From Ascidia mentula (taxonomy: Eukaryota > Chordata > Ascidiacea > Phlebobranchia > Ascidiidae), in contig OX387199.1 in assembly GCA_947561715.1 (NCBI GenBank), positions 19,969,001 through 20,033,000 of the forward strand: a stretch of 64,000 nucleotides of DNA, written 5' to 3'. The translations under genes were made by a program, and so were the position numbers. The number at the start of each line of letters is the position of its first letter. Within the stretch, counting starts at the first letter, position 1. Shown one piece after another: positions 23,335 through 37,866 of this stretch. Below the pieces are notes generated by a model, which saw only the letters and a list, made by a program, of their open reading frames with translations, made no database searches and had not been told where the DNA came from.

Positions 23335-26300
23335 TACAGATCGGTTTCTGCTTCAACCACATGTAAGTTTTCTCGGTTAACAAACACAACCACATTTTCT
23401 TGTTGCTCTTCCTGTGGTTGACGTCTGAAAACGGTACGTAGGCCATCCCGGACTCTATCATAAAGCAGTTTCGGTGCGTTGGAATAGATGAGGGGATTTA
23501 GAGAGCTGTTAATGGGAAGCAGGATGATTGCTGACACAGCGTACATCACTGGAGGCATAGGGACTCCACCGAAGTTTACAAATGCCATAATGGAAATTGG
23601 AACCCAGCAGAGAAAATCGGTAACTATCAGTCGGATGATTTTCTTTTGTATTTCTGCCGAAACAGCATTAATGGTATAATATGTCTGTAAATACGAATGT
23701 GCTTACCTTTTTCTTGTCTTGCCGCCCTTCTACTTCTTAGTCTCTCGTTCACTTGCCTGGCACTGGCAGTTGACTTCTTGTAAATCCAAATATACGTAAT
23801 TGCAACGAACACGAAGGCCAGGAAGTTAAGAGTAATAATAGCGATTGAATATCCCCATGCCTTGTCGTTGGTTGTTACATACAGTTTGCTGATGCAAACA
23901 CTGCTGCTGCTGTAATATCTACACATAAACAATTTTGTGGATACAAAATTAAAATTTTGCGCAAATAAAACACAAACCCCAAATATCCAGAAATATCAAA
24001 TAGCTCAGTGTAATTGTAATCCTCAAGAATATCCATAAAATCCATCCAGGGATTAGCATCATTTATTCGCATGAGGGCAGTGTTGAGTTCTTGGGAATCA
24101 CTGCTTGTGAAGTTGTGTTGAAAAGTTACAAATCGATCCATGAAGTTATTCATACCTGTATACGCAACGCTAGTGTCGTTCGAAACTGGTTTCACCACCA
24201 ACATCAATGATAATATCTTACTAGAAAAGTCGACTGCAACATTGTCATAAAACGGATTCTCATTCATCCAAGCTTTGGTTTCAAACAAATGTTGAAGTTG
24301 AGTTGTGAGTGGAATAAAAGCAATTGTAAACGAGAATGCCCAGGATAGGATAATGGAAAGGATGACAGTTTTCAATTCCGGTTTCAAGGATGCATCGAGT
24401 GGCTGAAACAAAAGAGAAAATTAACGTGTTTTCATTAAAAGCAATAAGTTTGCAAGCTGGGCGTTCCTTTCAATTCGAAGCACGGGGAATGTAGTTGTCA
24501 GTTCGAATCCCATCGGACTGAAATTGCTACCTCTTTCTTTACCCACTTTCCGGAGATAGAAGATTTCCAAAGAGAAAGTTGTCATAAAGTTTTGGAACGG
24601 CCCGGCACCGGTTTAACGAAGCTGGCAATAGCTGATTTAACCAAATACAATTGTTTCACTTACATTCTTCACAGCAAACAGTCGGAATATGGTCAACAAA
24701 ACCATTGTAAACACCGATGTTTCGCTTGAAAGCAAAACCAATACCCCCATAGTGGTGCAATTTCCGCTTGATCTCCAAATAAGGTCATTGGCACAATAAT
24801 TTCCGGAGTATCTGACACCAGCGGCTCCCAGCATGATCAGATAAACTCCCATGAGTAGATCGGAAACGGATAGATTCAAAACGAGCAGATGGTTTGTGCG
24901 AAATGCAGCAGATTGTGATTGTGTCGTCGCCAACGTTTTGCCTTCCATCACCATGACAACCTCAAAACAAATTGGAGGAATGTAACACGTGTTCTTATTG
25001 CGCAACAAAGACAAAACTTAGTTTAATTTACCAAATTTCCGGCAATGGCGAGCATCCCCATTATCCACACAACGGCTCGTAGAAATGGGTTCGCAATCAA
25101 CTCGTATCGTGATGAAAATATGTTTTCGTTGATCACTTTTGTATTTGTTGGGCACTCGTCTGACCAATCAGAGCAGTCTCCGACTCCATTGAATTTCTAT
25201 GTGGAGTAAATTAAAGAAAATTTTGTAGTTAAGTTGGTCATATTGGCGTCTGTAAACAACATAATGCGAAATTACTGTTTTGTATGTAATTGGTGAACAA
25301 CGGGACTGTTGAAATTGGATAAACAAAAGTGTACTGCAATATGCACGTGTAGTTTTGTGTACGTGGAAGGCGTGTGACGCGCTAATTGACCAGAAATCTT
25401 GCGACAACAATAAGAATAAATTTGGTAAACTGGCAGTTCTCATCTGGTGGCAAACGTTAAGGTGTGCTTGTGTGATTAGGTGTCAAGAACATGATTTGTG
25501 AAGTGGGTCGTAATTAAATTAATGTTGTTTGGTGTTAGTCCTTTTAACATTGGGTGTTTCTATATAATTGTTTAATTTGACGTCAGTTTATTTAATTATA
25601 AAAGTAGCCACCTGTGTAGTTCGGCTCCCAGCTTTTGTGTTGACGGTGAGCCGTTAGTGCAGGGTGAACTGAGCGTTTACTATGGTTGGGGTTGGAGGCC
25701 CGGGTTAGTACATGGATCAGATTGGGAGTAAACGGTTGGTTTACATCAGAGATACTCAAACATTTTTAGTGCTAAATTAGAAACCTTAAGTTCATATGGC
25801 TTTATTCAGACCTATTTTGTGACCGAAACGCACATTTTAATCCCGCGAAGATCAACTTCAAAAGTTTGGCGCCAAAAAAACGGAGAAAAGGTCTTCCTAA
25901 ATCGGTTCTAAAACTTCCATACCCGCCCTCCCAATAACTTTCGTCCTAATTCGGGAAAACTGAATTAATTTCGGTCACAATAGTAACAAACTACACGGAA
26001 TCAAAACATCTTTGCCACAGGACACAAAACTTTGCTTATTATTAACATGTGTTTACCTTCTCCTTCTTAACGAACAGTAGATCTTTGTTTTCGCAATAAA
26101 ACCTTCCGTCATTTGTGCAGTTTATTTCGTCACTTTGATCATCGCAGTTAATTGTGAGGTCACAAACATCCGATTTGTTGACAGAAATCTGTCGCAAAAG
26201 TCTGTGAAATACTTAAACCGTCTTTGTGGTTAACTGTGTGCGAAAGATTCAACAAAGGGCATTATGACAAACAATACTGAATAACAGACACCGATACCTA

Positions 26301-29300
26301 TTTGCCTTTTATAGTTAAAATACACCTTCGAAGTGATTTTTTTCCAAACTCTTGTAATTAAGGTCTCAATTTTTTTGTGGTTTTGTTGACAAGAAATAAC
26401 TTTACTTTGGCTCCATTTAACGTTGGACAGTAGAATCTTCCTTCCTTTGTGCACAATTCTTCTGGATATTCGTCACTTTCATCCTTGCAATCGATGAAAC
26501 CGTCGCATACTTTGGACATAGGAATATTGAGAAGTCCGTCTTTTGTGTTGCAGTGTTTCCGATGTTTGCAAAGTTGAGGATCTTCATCGTGGTGGAAGTA
26601 ATGACGTGTGTCAGAATTATAGATCCAACCACTGCAATCCCGCCACCCATTGCACAGTGGTTTGTTGTCGAACGACCTCCCCCATACCCCTAACACTCCA
26701 TCCTGTGTAAAACACATCACGTGGTTTCTGGTATATTTTTGTGCAAACGATTTGTCGCTTTGAAGGAATATTTTTGTTATTATTTTAAACGAATCTTTTT
26801 TTATTTATTGTAAGGCTTGTCGGGATTTCCTGGCTGTTACATTAGGTTTTATCATAAGTTTTGAAGCAGGTATCGCCACAAAATCTGTGAATCAGGTAGC
26901 GACAGACCAGCAGGGACCGTAAACTTTTGTTACAAACTCAATTTGTCAGGTAACAGTGCCCATGTGGGACACCTAGAAACGTCCAACGACACATCGACAG
27001 CAACAGATGTCATGACAGCAAACTTGTTCGAGACTTTTATACATGGGAATGTAATCACTATGTGATTGTCATGCATTAAGATGTTTATTTTTTTAAAGTT
27101 TTGAGAAAGTTTTTACATTAACCAGGTAGGAAACAAAGAAAATAGCAAAATAAGCTTGACGAATATAATTTGTGACCAAACTCTTTAACGTGTGGAATGT
27201 GACGACGAAATTGACTTTTCACGCGACACCTCTTCCAAACTCTTGTTGGAAAGGTTTCGCAGTTTTCTCAACATTTTACAATATTCTTTCCGCCGTGGTC
27301 ACAGTACTTTGAGTATCCACAAAAGGGATATGTCTGCTGTTATTTTTGTGCCAATTGTTAAAAATGTGGGTATTACATATTAGTATACTGTACTATAGTA
27401 CATGCCGTGTTGGGTGGTTTAGTGCAACCCAAATACCACATAAATTCGACGCATTTCAACGTTGCACAGGAAACGTCTGGGAGTTCCAAATGTTAACGAC
27501 CTTGAAGGTATTTCTTTAGTAATGTAATAGGATTTTGTAAATAATTATTATCACGTATAATTGAAGTCTTGCACGGCGAAAGCCATATCCACTGCAGAGA
27601 AGCCGAATGCCACGCGTTTTGCAGGAATTAGTTAAACCCTGTGTTTTGTAGCAACGAAGTAGGTGTAGTGTGGTTATTGTGCATGATGTCACTGAATGTT
27701 CCCCACCAGTATATAACAACTTTTGTACAACGTAATCTTTGCACAAGCACTTAAAGTGCATATGACACGGTCATGGCAACTTTGCGTAAAACTACTACAA
27801 CCAACTTATATCCAAAGTTTTTCGGTTCTATGTCAACTAAACAATGTTGAAAACTGCACGAAAACTGGCGACGACCAAAAATCGTAAACCTTTTGCACTG
27901 TGGCAAAATTGACATCAGACAAGGCACTCGCGTCGAAAAAATGCATTGTTTAGATAGGAGAAGGCGCCTTGTATTGCAGATATCAAATAGTTTCAAACAT
28001 AGGAGAATCCACAGATTACGTTACGTCAACGGTCAGGACAGGGTTTTACATCACACAAAAATATGTCACTGTGACGTTACAAACCAAAGGATTATTTGTC
28101 CCTAATTATCTGAAGACCAAAGGGTATAGCAGCAACGACATTACTCTGTACTTCGATGAGACGGGGTTGGTGCGTTTCTTTGCTCAGTGACATTACATGA
28201 CGCCATTTTTTGGTAACTTTAACTTTCCTCTTTGCATTGACTTTAATTTGAAAATGATTCCAGCATCATTTCTAGTTTTAGTGGTTGATTGTGGCGAATT
28301 AAATGAATCATTTATGACTCGAACTCGTAGGCAACGCTACTGCAACGCAAAACGTGGTACTATGACAGAATCACAGCTAATTTGGTCGGCCTTTCCTGGC
28401 GGTTTTTGCCAGCCTCAAAATTCAATTAACCTACTTCTATCTTTTGCTGTGAGTGGACAAAACGACAATGCTAAACAGACGGTTTGTCTCACTCGTGTTT
28501 TCAAAAGTTCATGCATCACGTTAGCGATCATCAATGCCTATAACAACAAGAACACCCAGTCCCAATAACTGTTTTATTATTACACAACTAAATAAGACAT
28601 AATAGGTCTAAATAGCGGCCATCTTTCTGCAGCTGAAATTAACATCAAAATCCGTTTGTTGCACTTTAAAATTATGAACATCTCTTAGTTTAATTATTTA
28701 CATGTTTGATTTTTCCGTGTCACATGCACTTTAAACTTCTGCGCAGTGTGACGTTCTGTGATCATATAAGAATGAAGCATTTTATTAAAAAATCTTTTCA
28801 TTGTGCTTCGTGGATTAGTTCGCTTTGAAACGAACAAGTAAAATTGCAAAACCACAACATTGGTTGTAACTCGCTTCATGTCTCTGATTGTTGGTTTGTT
28901 CCACAGTAGTTCAGAAAACAACAGAAACCAAACCATTGAGGTAACAAATATTCACGTTTGGCGAAGTAAGCCAAAATCTTTTTAAGTTCGTATAATAATT
29001 ACGTTCGACTGCGTAAACATTGTTGCAAACGTTTGTTTAAACTGGAGTTTGTCCAGCAAGTGAGTAAGTAGCCTGCATTGTGTTGGTAAGAACCTACAAA
29101 TGTACGTAAACATCTAAACCATTTTCATTAAGTCTGGTAAACTTTTTTTCGACTGAACAATAAGTTATGTATTCTCACTTACGTAACACGTCCACTCCCC
29201 CTGTATGTAGTTGGTTGTTGTTGTTGTTGAGCAGTCGTTCTTCACTTCCTCATCCACACTGAAAATATTTGAATGTTTTGCGTTTATTTTATAATTAAAA

Positions 29301-32300
29301 AACTCCAATTGAATTCAGATGAAATTTACATGCGACTCCTGTAGTAATTAAACAAACGTTTTTAAAACCCATACATGGGAATTCAGCTCAGAACTGACCC
29401 TAAATTACGAAAAGACGCTTAACCTCCAAACACGTACTGCAGGGCAGCTGAGGAACAGACAAACATATTGAAACCACTTTAACCCAACAACTAAAACTGT
29501 CAATTTGATAATATGCAAATTTCCTATGGTTGGTCGCCCATTATTGAAACACTGTTGCGTCACCAAGTTTGCCCGCTTGTAGTGCCCAGATATGCGATGA
29601 CTTGCATTTAAAGTCTTTTTCGACTACTTTGTATTCAAGGTCTAAAACGCCTTTATGATGCCATGACAGCAAAGGAATGGGTATTTTCCTACAGCGGCGA
29701 AATACATCAGTTTAAACTGCATTATTCATGAGTCATGCCAATGAAAACAAGTCATGCCAGTGGAAACAAGTCATGTAGTATTTACAGACACTTAACACAC
29801 CTTACACTATTGCAAGTCATAGATTTCTGGTGACGCTTTGGATGTTAGTGGTTTCAATCCAAAGAATAAACTAATGCTTTATAACTTACTAATGAAACTT
29901 GCCACAATCTTTGGTTTTCCCAGGTTGACAAAAACATTCGTCACTTTTATCAGGACAGTCGATGACGTCATCACACACACTTGACCTTGAGATGATCATA
30001 GGGTCATTTGTGCATTGGAAGCATGAACGATGATTAAAGGTCCCCAAACTTCGAATGTCTCTGCAAATGACACAAGTCAATTCCGTCTTATCTCAACGAA
30101 AGGAATTTTCAACCAACCACAACAGTTCACAAATACCTGACATCTCCATTCTCCGGGGTGTAACACAAATCAGATTTATCATCACAATCAGAAATGTCAT
30201 CCCATAGAAACATCTGAGGAAGATTGCAATTCCTGCCATTCCGAACACATTTGAATCCATGTCCATTATTCCAGTGATGGAAAGCTGGACAGTCATTGCA
30301 AGGATCGCCATCACAAACAGTCGAACGTTTCCAACAAGCTGAATTTGGACACTGGAAGTGGGAGGGGCAGAGGTACTCACATGAGGAATTCCCCTGACAA
30401 TGAGCGAGCTTGTCGCAGATTTCATTTCTTGAGTTACAGGAAAAGTTGTCTGGATAAATTTTGTTGTAACAGACTGCATTATTGTCGAAACAATCACAAC
30501 GTGGTTTTGAACTAAATAAAATTAATAGTTATTTGCATCAACGAAATAAAAGGTATTTTCATAACTACAAAAATACCATATATTGTTGTTGCTGCACTGC
30601 TGATGGAATTTCCCATTACAACTGGCTTCATCACTCATATCAGGGCAATCTATGACGTCATCACAAACACTTGACCTTGAGATGATCATAGGGTCATTTG
30701 TACATTGGAAACACAATCGTTCGTTCAGCGATGAAGAAATACGAATATCTCTGCAATAACAAATTTGTTTATAGATGCCATACTTTGCCCATAAGCAGGC
30801 AGTTAAAGGTGTTTATTTTATTATCATAACCATTAATATAAACAACAAAGTTCATATGACTAAAATATTATTTTACTCTAAAACGTTTCTTTTTTTTTGT
30901 TTTCACTTCAATAGGAAGAATGACGCCAGTAGAAACACCGATCCAATGGCGTTAAAAGAAAAAATGATATATAGTAAGATAAGGAACACATTGGGAGAGG
31001 GAAGTCTGGGGCAGTGCTGGCAAGTATGCATATGCAAAACACAATCAAAAACGAAATACCTGACATCTCCATTCTCCGAGGTGTAACACAAATCAGATTT
31101 ATCATCACAATCGGCAATGCCGTCCCATAGAAACATCTGCGGAAGATCGCAATTCCTGCCATTCCGAACACATTTGAATCCATGGCCATTATTCCAGTGT
31201 TGGAAAGCTGGACAGTCATTGCAAGGATCGCCATCACAAACAGTCGAACGTTTCCAACAAGATGAATTCAGACACTGGAAGTGGGAAGGGCATCCACCGT
31301 CACAAGGTGTTTTTCCAACACATTGGATTATTCCTTTGCAAAACTCCTTCACTCTTAGGGCGCATACTTTGTTTGTATTAAAGGCGTCAAACTTGTTTTC
31401 GCAACTGCAACAAAGTAATGTATTACGTCATATAACAATAGTTTCGCGCCGTATTGTTTTTATAAATGACTGACAATCTGTATATATTAGGTTTGGTTTT
31501 AAATAAACCAGCTTAATGCCATTTAGTCATGCACGACTGGGTATGCAGATATAACAAAACACAACCTACGACTTCACAATAATTTCGCGTGACATCTGCT
31601 GCAAAAAACTAATAGAAAGCATATTGGAGCCAATATTATAAATTCTGTGAGCTGCAAACAGTTGACCATTGTTTCGACCTATAAGGTGTCATCAGTGCAG
31701 CTTGGTGCGACTGATGCTGACGATCATGCCGACCATCCGGTCAGGCAAATACTTCCACTTTCTGGTGACTACACGTCATCCGTTGGGCACCAAACACGTA
31801 GGTGCATCCATACGTAGAAAACAAGGTGGAGAAAACTATTGGAATCAGGTAATTATTCGTGTCTAGAACTCTGTCAAGCAATGCTAAATTTATCAAATCT
31901 TTCGCGAAGATTTCTATTCCCTAGAAAGGATTTCGACAAATGTCAATGAACGAAAAGCAGCTGCAAACGAGACAGCAGACGCAAAACCACCGCAAATCGT
32001 AGATAAGAGCAAGACAGATGCCTGACCCGTATCTTAACCTGGGTTCAAATCCCGGTGTGGTAAAAAACGATACCGCCCTGGGGTTCCTTCTGAAGCACCC
32101 ACGCAACCAGTTGTCACAAGTCAACCATGCGGGACGACGGCTTTACCGAAATGCGGTCCCACAAACGGAAGAAAACATCGTACTGCCCCACTACATACGC
32201 ATCATCAGGCAAGCATCTTAAATGTCTGTGTGACAAAGTACATTCAAAATACCGCTGTTACGACCGCTGCTCCGGATGAAGCCCATCCCGTTGTTACAAC

Positions 32301-35300
32301 ACAAACTACCAGTGTTTATAGATTAGTTGTACATGTGGCACATGTTATATTCTAATGCCCGGAGAGAAGGTTATGTATAACTATAAGGCAATAATACCAA
32401 ATGACTTCAAAACAAACTGTTTTTAGCAAGCCAATATCTTGTACTTATGTTATTGTTTTTGACAATGGCGCCTACTTCGTACATACGTATGTGCATGTAG
32501 GACTTCCGGTCCCATCCTCTTAAACTCGGTGCCTCTGCAGGGATTGGTTGTTATGAGATGGTCAACATCCCCCTCTTTGCTGACCTCTCACTTCTCTCTT
32601 CTTTTAAAACAATATTACAAACCCCGCATACTGAAAACCCCCACAACACCCCAACTTTCCCTCATTGAATACAACCTTGAAATCCCCTAAATTACTCGAC
32701 CTTCGAATTAGAAACACGCACTTCTTAATATGAACACCACCTACTTTGACACCGCTGCACACCTAAACTTTTCCAAACTCCCACAATCTAATACACCCTA
32801 CGCCACAACCCTTACTGTCCTTCTGAACACCTCTATGTTGCCATACCATTTGGAAAACCCGTAACTGAATCCGCAGTGACCCCCGCCCTTTGAACAAGAC
32901 CCCCCAACACCTCATCCAATCCCTTAAACAGTCCATAAACTTTGAGTTCGTAATCCAGCGGAACAGAGACAACACCTTTCCTGAAGGCGTCTTGGCCGAT
33001 GTCAAACATTGTATAAATATAAATTAATTAACCTTCTCTCCACCCCATTCTTACATCCGTAAAACTTAATCCTGTACCATTGCTTAATTTGTTTTTTTTG
33101 CTATTCACGTTTAACATAGCTTACTTTTTTCTGACGTTTTTTTTCTCTTATTCTCATTACTCTTCTCCCACATTTTTCTTTTAATACGTTTTTTTCTTTT
33201 TTTGCCATCGTTTATATTATTTCTGTTTCCATTGCTTTGTGTAAATTTTTGTGTGATATTCGTTGTGGCGGATCAGTTTTCCAGAATACAAAAATACACA
33301 GTGGCCATCTGTCTGCAGCTCACAGCATTCATATTATTGGCTTCACTTTGCTTGTGTATAAGATAAGCAACGCCTGCTAAAAATCTTTAACATGAAACTT
33401 GCTAGTGGGTATACACTTTTCGTGCGCTATAATAGTCAATTCCTCAATACGACGTTTCAAAAGTAAGTGCATTATGATTGTAACGTATTTATACCACCTA
33501 CAATATCAAAAATATTTTAACTTACGTTCTGCGCCTAAAATGTTTTACTGAGGTAACCTGATACTGGTAATAAAGGCAAAGAGTGCAGGTTTCTTTTATT
33601 GGAAACAATTCCACATGTTTGGTAATAATGCCACGTTTTACATAACAATGCCACGTTTTTGGTAATAATGCCACGTGTTGCGTTGCCACGTGTTTGGTAA
33701 CAATGTTCAATTTAAAAACAATGTGTTAAATTGGCAAACATTAATGAAACTTTTACGTATCACGGCAAATTATGCAAAAAGATTGACGATTACGTTTATT
33801 TAAAATTTTGTAAAGTCAACGCAAACTGTGATGCGATCGACGTGTTGGCCCCTCTGATATAAACCTTTACTAATCCTAGATTCACTCTTTGCGCCTCCCA
33901 CTGGCCACTTCTTACCTCAACAATATTATTGTTACGTGTGAGTGTTCCGCAATCAATAATTCCCTTGAAATATTGAAAACACTTCTAAACGCGTGGGGTT
34001 TTGAAACTTTCTTATTTGACCCGACTTTATTATGAACTGTTCTAAATTCGTTATTTTAACAAAAGTCCAACCCTGATAACATCGTCTATTGGTTGGTCAA
34101 CACTAATACAACGAATGTAGGGAACATATTTAAGTGCTTTCACCTCATGTAAGGACTGGTGAGGTTTTCAAGATAGGTGGAAAAGTTGGCCGGTTTCTCA
34201 TCACTTCCGTCACTGCAACCGCCATATACACCATTACAAAACCACGCAGCCCACACCTCCTCCCCATCATCGCAAGTGAACTCTGCACAAAACACATGAA
34301 CGTAAATCGAATTGAAATCCATCAAAATCTGTAAAACGAACCAATATATTAAATTAATTGAGAGTTTATGATTTGTAACAAAATACTTACTTTCGCTAAG
34401 TTTATACCCTGCTGAAGCAATTGTGATGAAGGAGAGCAGGATTCCAACCTCCTTCAACCAATACCTGACAAAAACACAAAGAGTTTATATCTCGCAATGA
34501 TATATTTCTCTTATTCAGGGGATTAACGTCATGATGGAATTTAGTGGAGTTTTACAAACTTTATGTCCAAGGAACACTGCAAGGTTATTTAAGCTAACTG
34601 GTAATCTCCAAAATTTCATTGGCTTTTTATATAAACTGTCGTCACTTTCTTCTGTTTGTTTTAATTCTCATCCGCTTGTTGCCCAAACGCTTAGAATAAA
34701 TATTCAGTAGTTTTCGCCAAATCTTGACAGCTCACGGAACCATTCGTATTTTTTGATAAAGCTTATTCAAAGGGTTTTATTGTCATTTTTGGAAAACAAA
34801 AGTTTAATCTCCACACTGGTTCAACCATATGTCTGATTTAAATGCTTTAAACCACGTTTAGTTTACTCCAGCCGATCCGTCGGGATTCCATCGCTTACAA
34901 AAAGCGGGCAAATATTGTGAGCGACCGTTTATAACCAGCTGTCAGATTATGACCTGGCATAATTTTTGTGCGATATTATCGGACCAACATTTCGTTCTGG
35001 GCTCACAATGCGCCTGGAGAAGCGTGAGACACCGTGTAAGTTCATAACACCTGTTAACTCGATCACAGACTAGACCGAGTTTAACCTCACTCTATAAACC
35101 GTAATAACAAACTAAAATTTAAACTTGTATATAAGCTGCACTGATGAGATCTTTTAGGTCGAAACAGTGGCCATCTATCTGCAGTTTATACACTATTCAC
35201 ACGATTGGCTCCAAATTGCTCAATATAAAATTTAAACGTCCACGCTTTAGACATGGTAAATATTTATGTTCATTTTTATCCCGCGCAAAAATTATGCTTA

Positions 35301-35378
35301 TTTATTGTTTTTTCGACAAAAATGTGGCTATATTTCACCATGTTAAGAATTTAAATAACTCACAAACCTTGCTCCCAT
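23334..35378 (-). CDS. Gene B: LDLa-repeat, LGR-like seven-transmembrane receptor (16 exons, 1048 aa)
   Basis: Second tandem copy, same architecture as gene A. Exons 5' to 3': 35368-35378, 34391-34464, 34144-34282, 31060-31404, 30577-30750, 30137-30511, 29890-30060, 29183-29258, 26406-26702, 26057-26188, 25032-25196, 24664-24960, 24222-24402, 23978-24155, 23707-23918, 23334-23653; total 3147 nt, phases agree. Compared with A it has eight more residues in the first Cys-rich exon (an added SSCWKR-like segment, making it resemble the second Cys-rich exon) and one more in the Thr-rich exon. The 66-nt intron in ECL2 (24156-24221) is a multiple of three without a stop, so the genomic frame reads through it; copies A and D show it is an intron. 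The ectodomain carries substitutions near LDLa cores (LCNGWRDC for LCDGRRDC of A), so some Ca sites may differ. The 7TM core and ETDL end are nearly unchanged. Probably a functional paralogue. Confidence 0.85.
31650..32225. repeat. Composite interspersed repeat with a tRNA-like T-arm (unit 2)
   Basis: Homologue of the unit 1 repeat, with the T-arm-like hairpin at 32039-32055. The left end here keeps the sequence GTTTCGACCTATAAGG followed by CATCAGTGCAGC, matching the terminal repeat of the palindromic element in gene C and linking the two families. Confidence 0.45.
35130..35240. mobile_element. Fragment of the palindromic MITE family, unit 2 only
   Basis: Sequence in the first intron of gene B reads GCTGCACTGATGAG then GGTCGAAACAGTG, the inverted terminal motif of the gene C element, followed by a GGCCATCTATCTGCAG tail. 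Units 1 and 3 lack it here, so it arrived after duplication or was lost twice. Confidence 0.5.
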
Positions 35379-35518
35379 TTTTAGTCTGTCGGACCCTGCC
35401 CTGATCCGTCTCAAATCCTCCCTCTGATCAACCAACGACTTTTGCAGCAACACAAAATGTTTTGAGTTGTTACAGTTTAAGAAATCCTCGCAAAGTAACC
35501 AGAATTCAATAACTTTGT
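35368..35518 (-). other. Possible 5' extension of gene B's first exon (RGS-like helix plus coiled coil)
   Basis: Upstream of the MGAR start the frame stays open for 151 nt back to a possible acceptor. It reads VIEFWLLCEDFL, then a charged helical stretch (LLQKSLVDQREDLRRI) leading into MGAR. The first motif resembles the helix of RGS domains that usually reads NIEFWLACEDFK, but the rest of an RGS fold is not seen. Gene C has the same open segment at 53207-53357. In gene A the corresponding frame has a stop just before FW. Because the ATG of MGAR is shared by all three and opens a good signal peptide, I prefer that start; this segment may be 5' UTR, an alternative exon or decayed coding sequence. 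Confidence 0.3.
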
Positions 35519-36294
35519 CTTATATATTGTTTGTTGACGTGGATTCGTAACAGCCAATCTACACATACCGCTAAATAAGGTTAAAAAATTTGTTTGCAAA
35601 TGAGCTAAATATCCCAACTCCGCAACGAAAAAATTTTCCCTAGAGAAATACCAATACATCAATGTATATTGTTAAGTAGATGCCCAGTCTATATTCATGC
35701 TACCTTACTATTGTCCTTACATTTGCCTTCGCACTAAACATCGCCAGCGATCATATATAGAAAGGCATTGTTACGCAAATAATATGGATATTCTGCATTG
35801 TTCCTTTTACCGTCCCTATTCATTATGACGATATTTGTTTTTTCTTTGCACTTCCTATTGTCCCAACACGAGACAAGGGCACAAGGGCCACACGGGCGGG
35901 CATTGCGCGGCTTCCATACGATTGTCCTTCTACAAACTAATATCACGTGACGCAATATTTATTCACGGCGTAATTGTGTTTTGCTTACTTACGAACGCAA
36001 CTCTGCCTCACTAATAAGAAACTTCTTACTTCAAGTAAATGGGACTGAACTTGGGGTCACAAGTCATGTTTGTTACCCTTCGGGCTAAACTTGGACTTCG
36101 TCTGGGACAATTTGGATTTATTCCATCAATTGTTTCATCGACCCGTGATATTTTGTGTTCATATTTGTTGTTCAACAGCGTAGTTAGCTCAAAAAATAAA
36201 AATGATGGGATTTGTGAATATTTAGTGATGCTGCAACTTTCATGATTCAGGTAAAAATGTAATCGTGCAAGATATTGTGTATATTTGATTAAAC

Positions 36295-36955
36295 AAGTGG
36301 TTCCCAAAGAGGGCGCAATCGTACGGGGGGCGCTGGAGACCGAATGAGCGATTGGGGGGCGCTAGGAAATAAATGAGCGCTTTGTGACAGGGCAAATTTT
36401 ATCTTATAGCGTAAGTCAGTGTTTCCCAACCGGTGGTACGTGAACAACTAGTAGTACGCGACCGCATTCCAGGTGGTACGTGAGCATCTTTCCGTAATTT
36501 GCGGGTATAGTTCGAATTTAATAAATCGTAACTGATTTCAAAATTTCGGATAGTTCATCCCCTATGTTACTTTGTAACACTCAATTAGGTGGTACACAAC
36601 GAAATTGTTTTACTTCCAATTGGTACGCAACCACAAAAAGGTTGGGAATCACTGACCCAAATGATTCAGTCCAATCTTTGTATAATTTATGCTAATGCAA
36701 AAAGGGCTTTTCTCGCATGCTGAACTAGAAGTAAAAATGAGGATTTTCGGTGGTGTGGTTTACTCGTTGTTAACTAGAGTTTGGTATTCAAATATTAGAA
36801 ATCAGACGAAATTGGTGTCATTCCACCAACGTCACCCATCGCATTAATTGACAAGCAACAAATAAATTCGTTATGTTTTTTGTCTGTTCTGTTGGCGTTG
36901 TTAAATGACTAATGTGTTTGAAGGGCGGTACTTAAAAAAAGTTTGAGAAACACTG
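36295..36955. mobile_element. hAT-type non-autonomous element (unit 2)
   Basis: Flanked by the same GATTAAAC direct repeats as the unit 1 copy, at 36,287-36,294 and from 36,956. It was present in the ancestral unit. Confidence 0.75.
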
Positions 36956-37689
36956 GATTAAACAAATCGCTTGCAATGTCAATGAACATATGTTTAACTC
37001 AATGCACGCTGGTAAAAACCAATCAAATTGTTTGACGGCCATCGGATCCAATATTTTTTTTAATGACCACGTGCGGTCAACAACCTGATGGCGTAATATA
37101 ACGTCGTTGTGTTAAACGACTGCATATATGTAGGCTGCAAAATAAATAAATACGAATATTTTTTACGGAGGCCCACCTCGCTCGTATACTAGAGTGCTGT
37201 AATATTTGCATATTGAGACGCACGCATCAACTACTGACTCAAATTAGACAATTAAACGGATGTTTCAAGTTAATTTGCAATAGAGGCACAGCCAGGAAAT
37301 GGTCGAACGGGCCAAATTATTGAAATAACTTGCCATTATTCCTTTGATGATCTAAAACATAAGATTGTTAGATTCAAAACAATGTTTAATTACGGACGAC
37401 GCTTGGAATATAGTTTCCAAATTTTCGGTCAAAATTAACCTGCGCGCCATTGGCAATAGCGCGCCCTGTGGTGGGAACACCGGTATAAACTACGAAGATA
37501 ATGTTGCTGTTCCTGCCAGGCATATTATATTTAAATAGTTCGTTTTTCACATAAAACTGTAACTTATATTCACCGACGCTTCGCTTGCTATCCAGCTAAG
37601 CTTTCATAGGCTGATGGTTCAGCACCAACACCAAGAAAGCGTACCAACACGAAAAAATAACGCTAACACCGCTTATCATATCACGTGAT

Positions 37690-37866
37690 GTTATAAAAAG
37701 GGTTGGAAACAACAGTTACAGCAAGTTGTTTTAAGCACCGGGAAATATACGCACTGTTTCCTATCATTAACACAGCGGTTGTTCTTGTTGGTATGGATCG
37801 CTTCTAGAAAAAGGCGCTTTGTGTGATCCACCTCCCTTTCAAGAACCTCGTCCTTGTCGAAGGCAA
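37690..37866 (-). mobile_element. Penelope-like element remnant (unit 2)
   Basis: Only the C-terminal end (FDKDEVLEREVDHTKRLFLE and downstream) is left. The upstream part is replaced by sequence that in unit 3 lies about 1.5 kb further on, indicating a deletion specific to unit 2. Confidence 0.6.

Noticed and set aside
28197-28568. Plus-strand 123-codon frame with a real ATG in unit 2
   Set aside because: Interrupted in unit 3 and deleted in unit 1, lies in a gene intron on the opposite strand, and matches no family.
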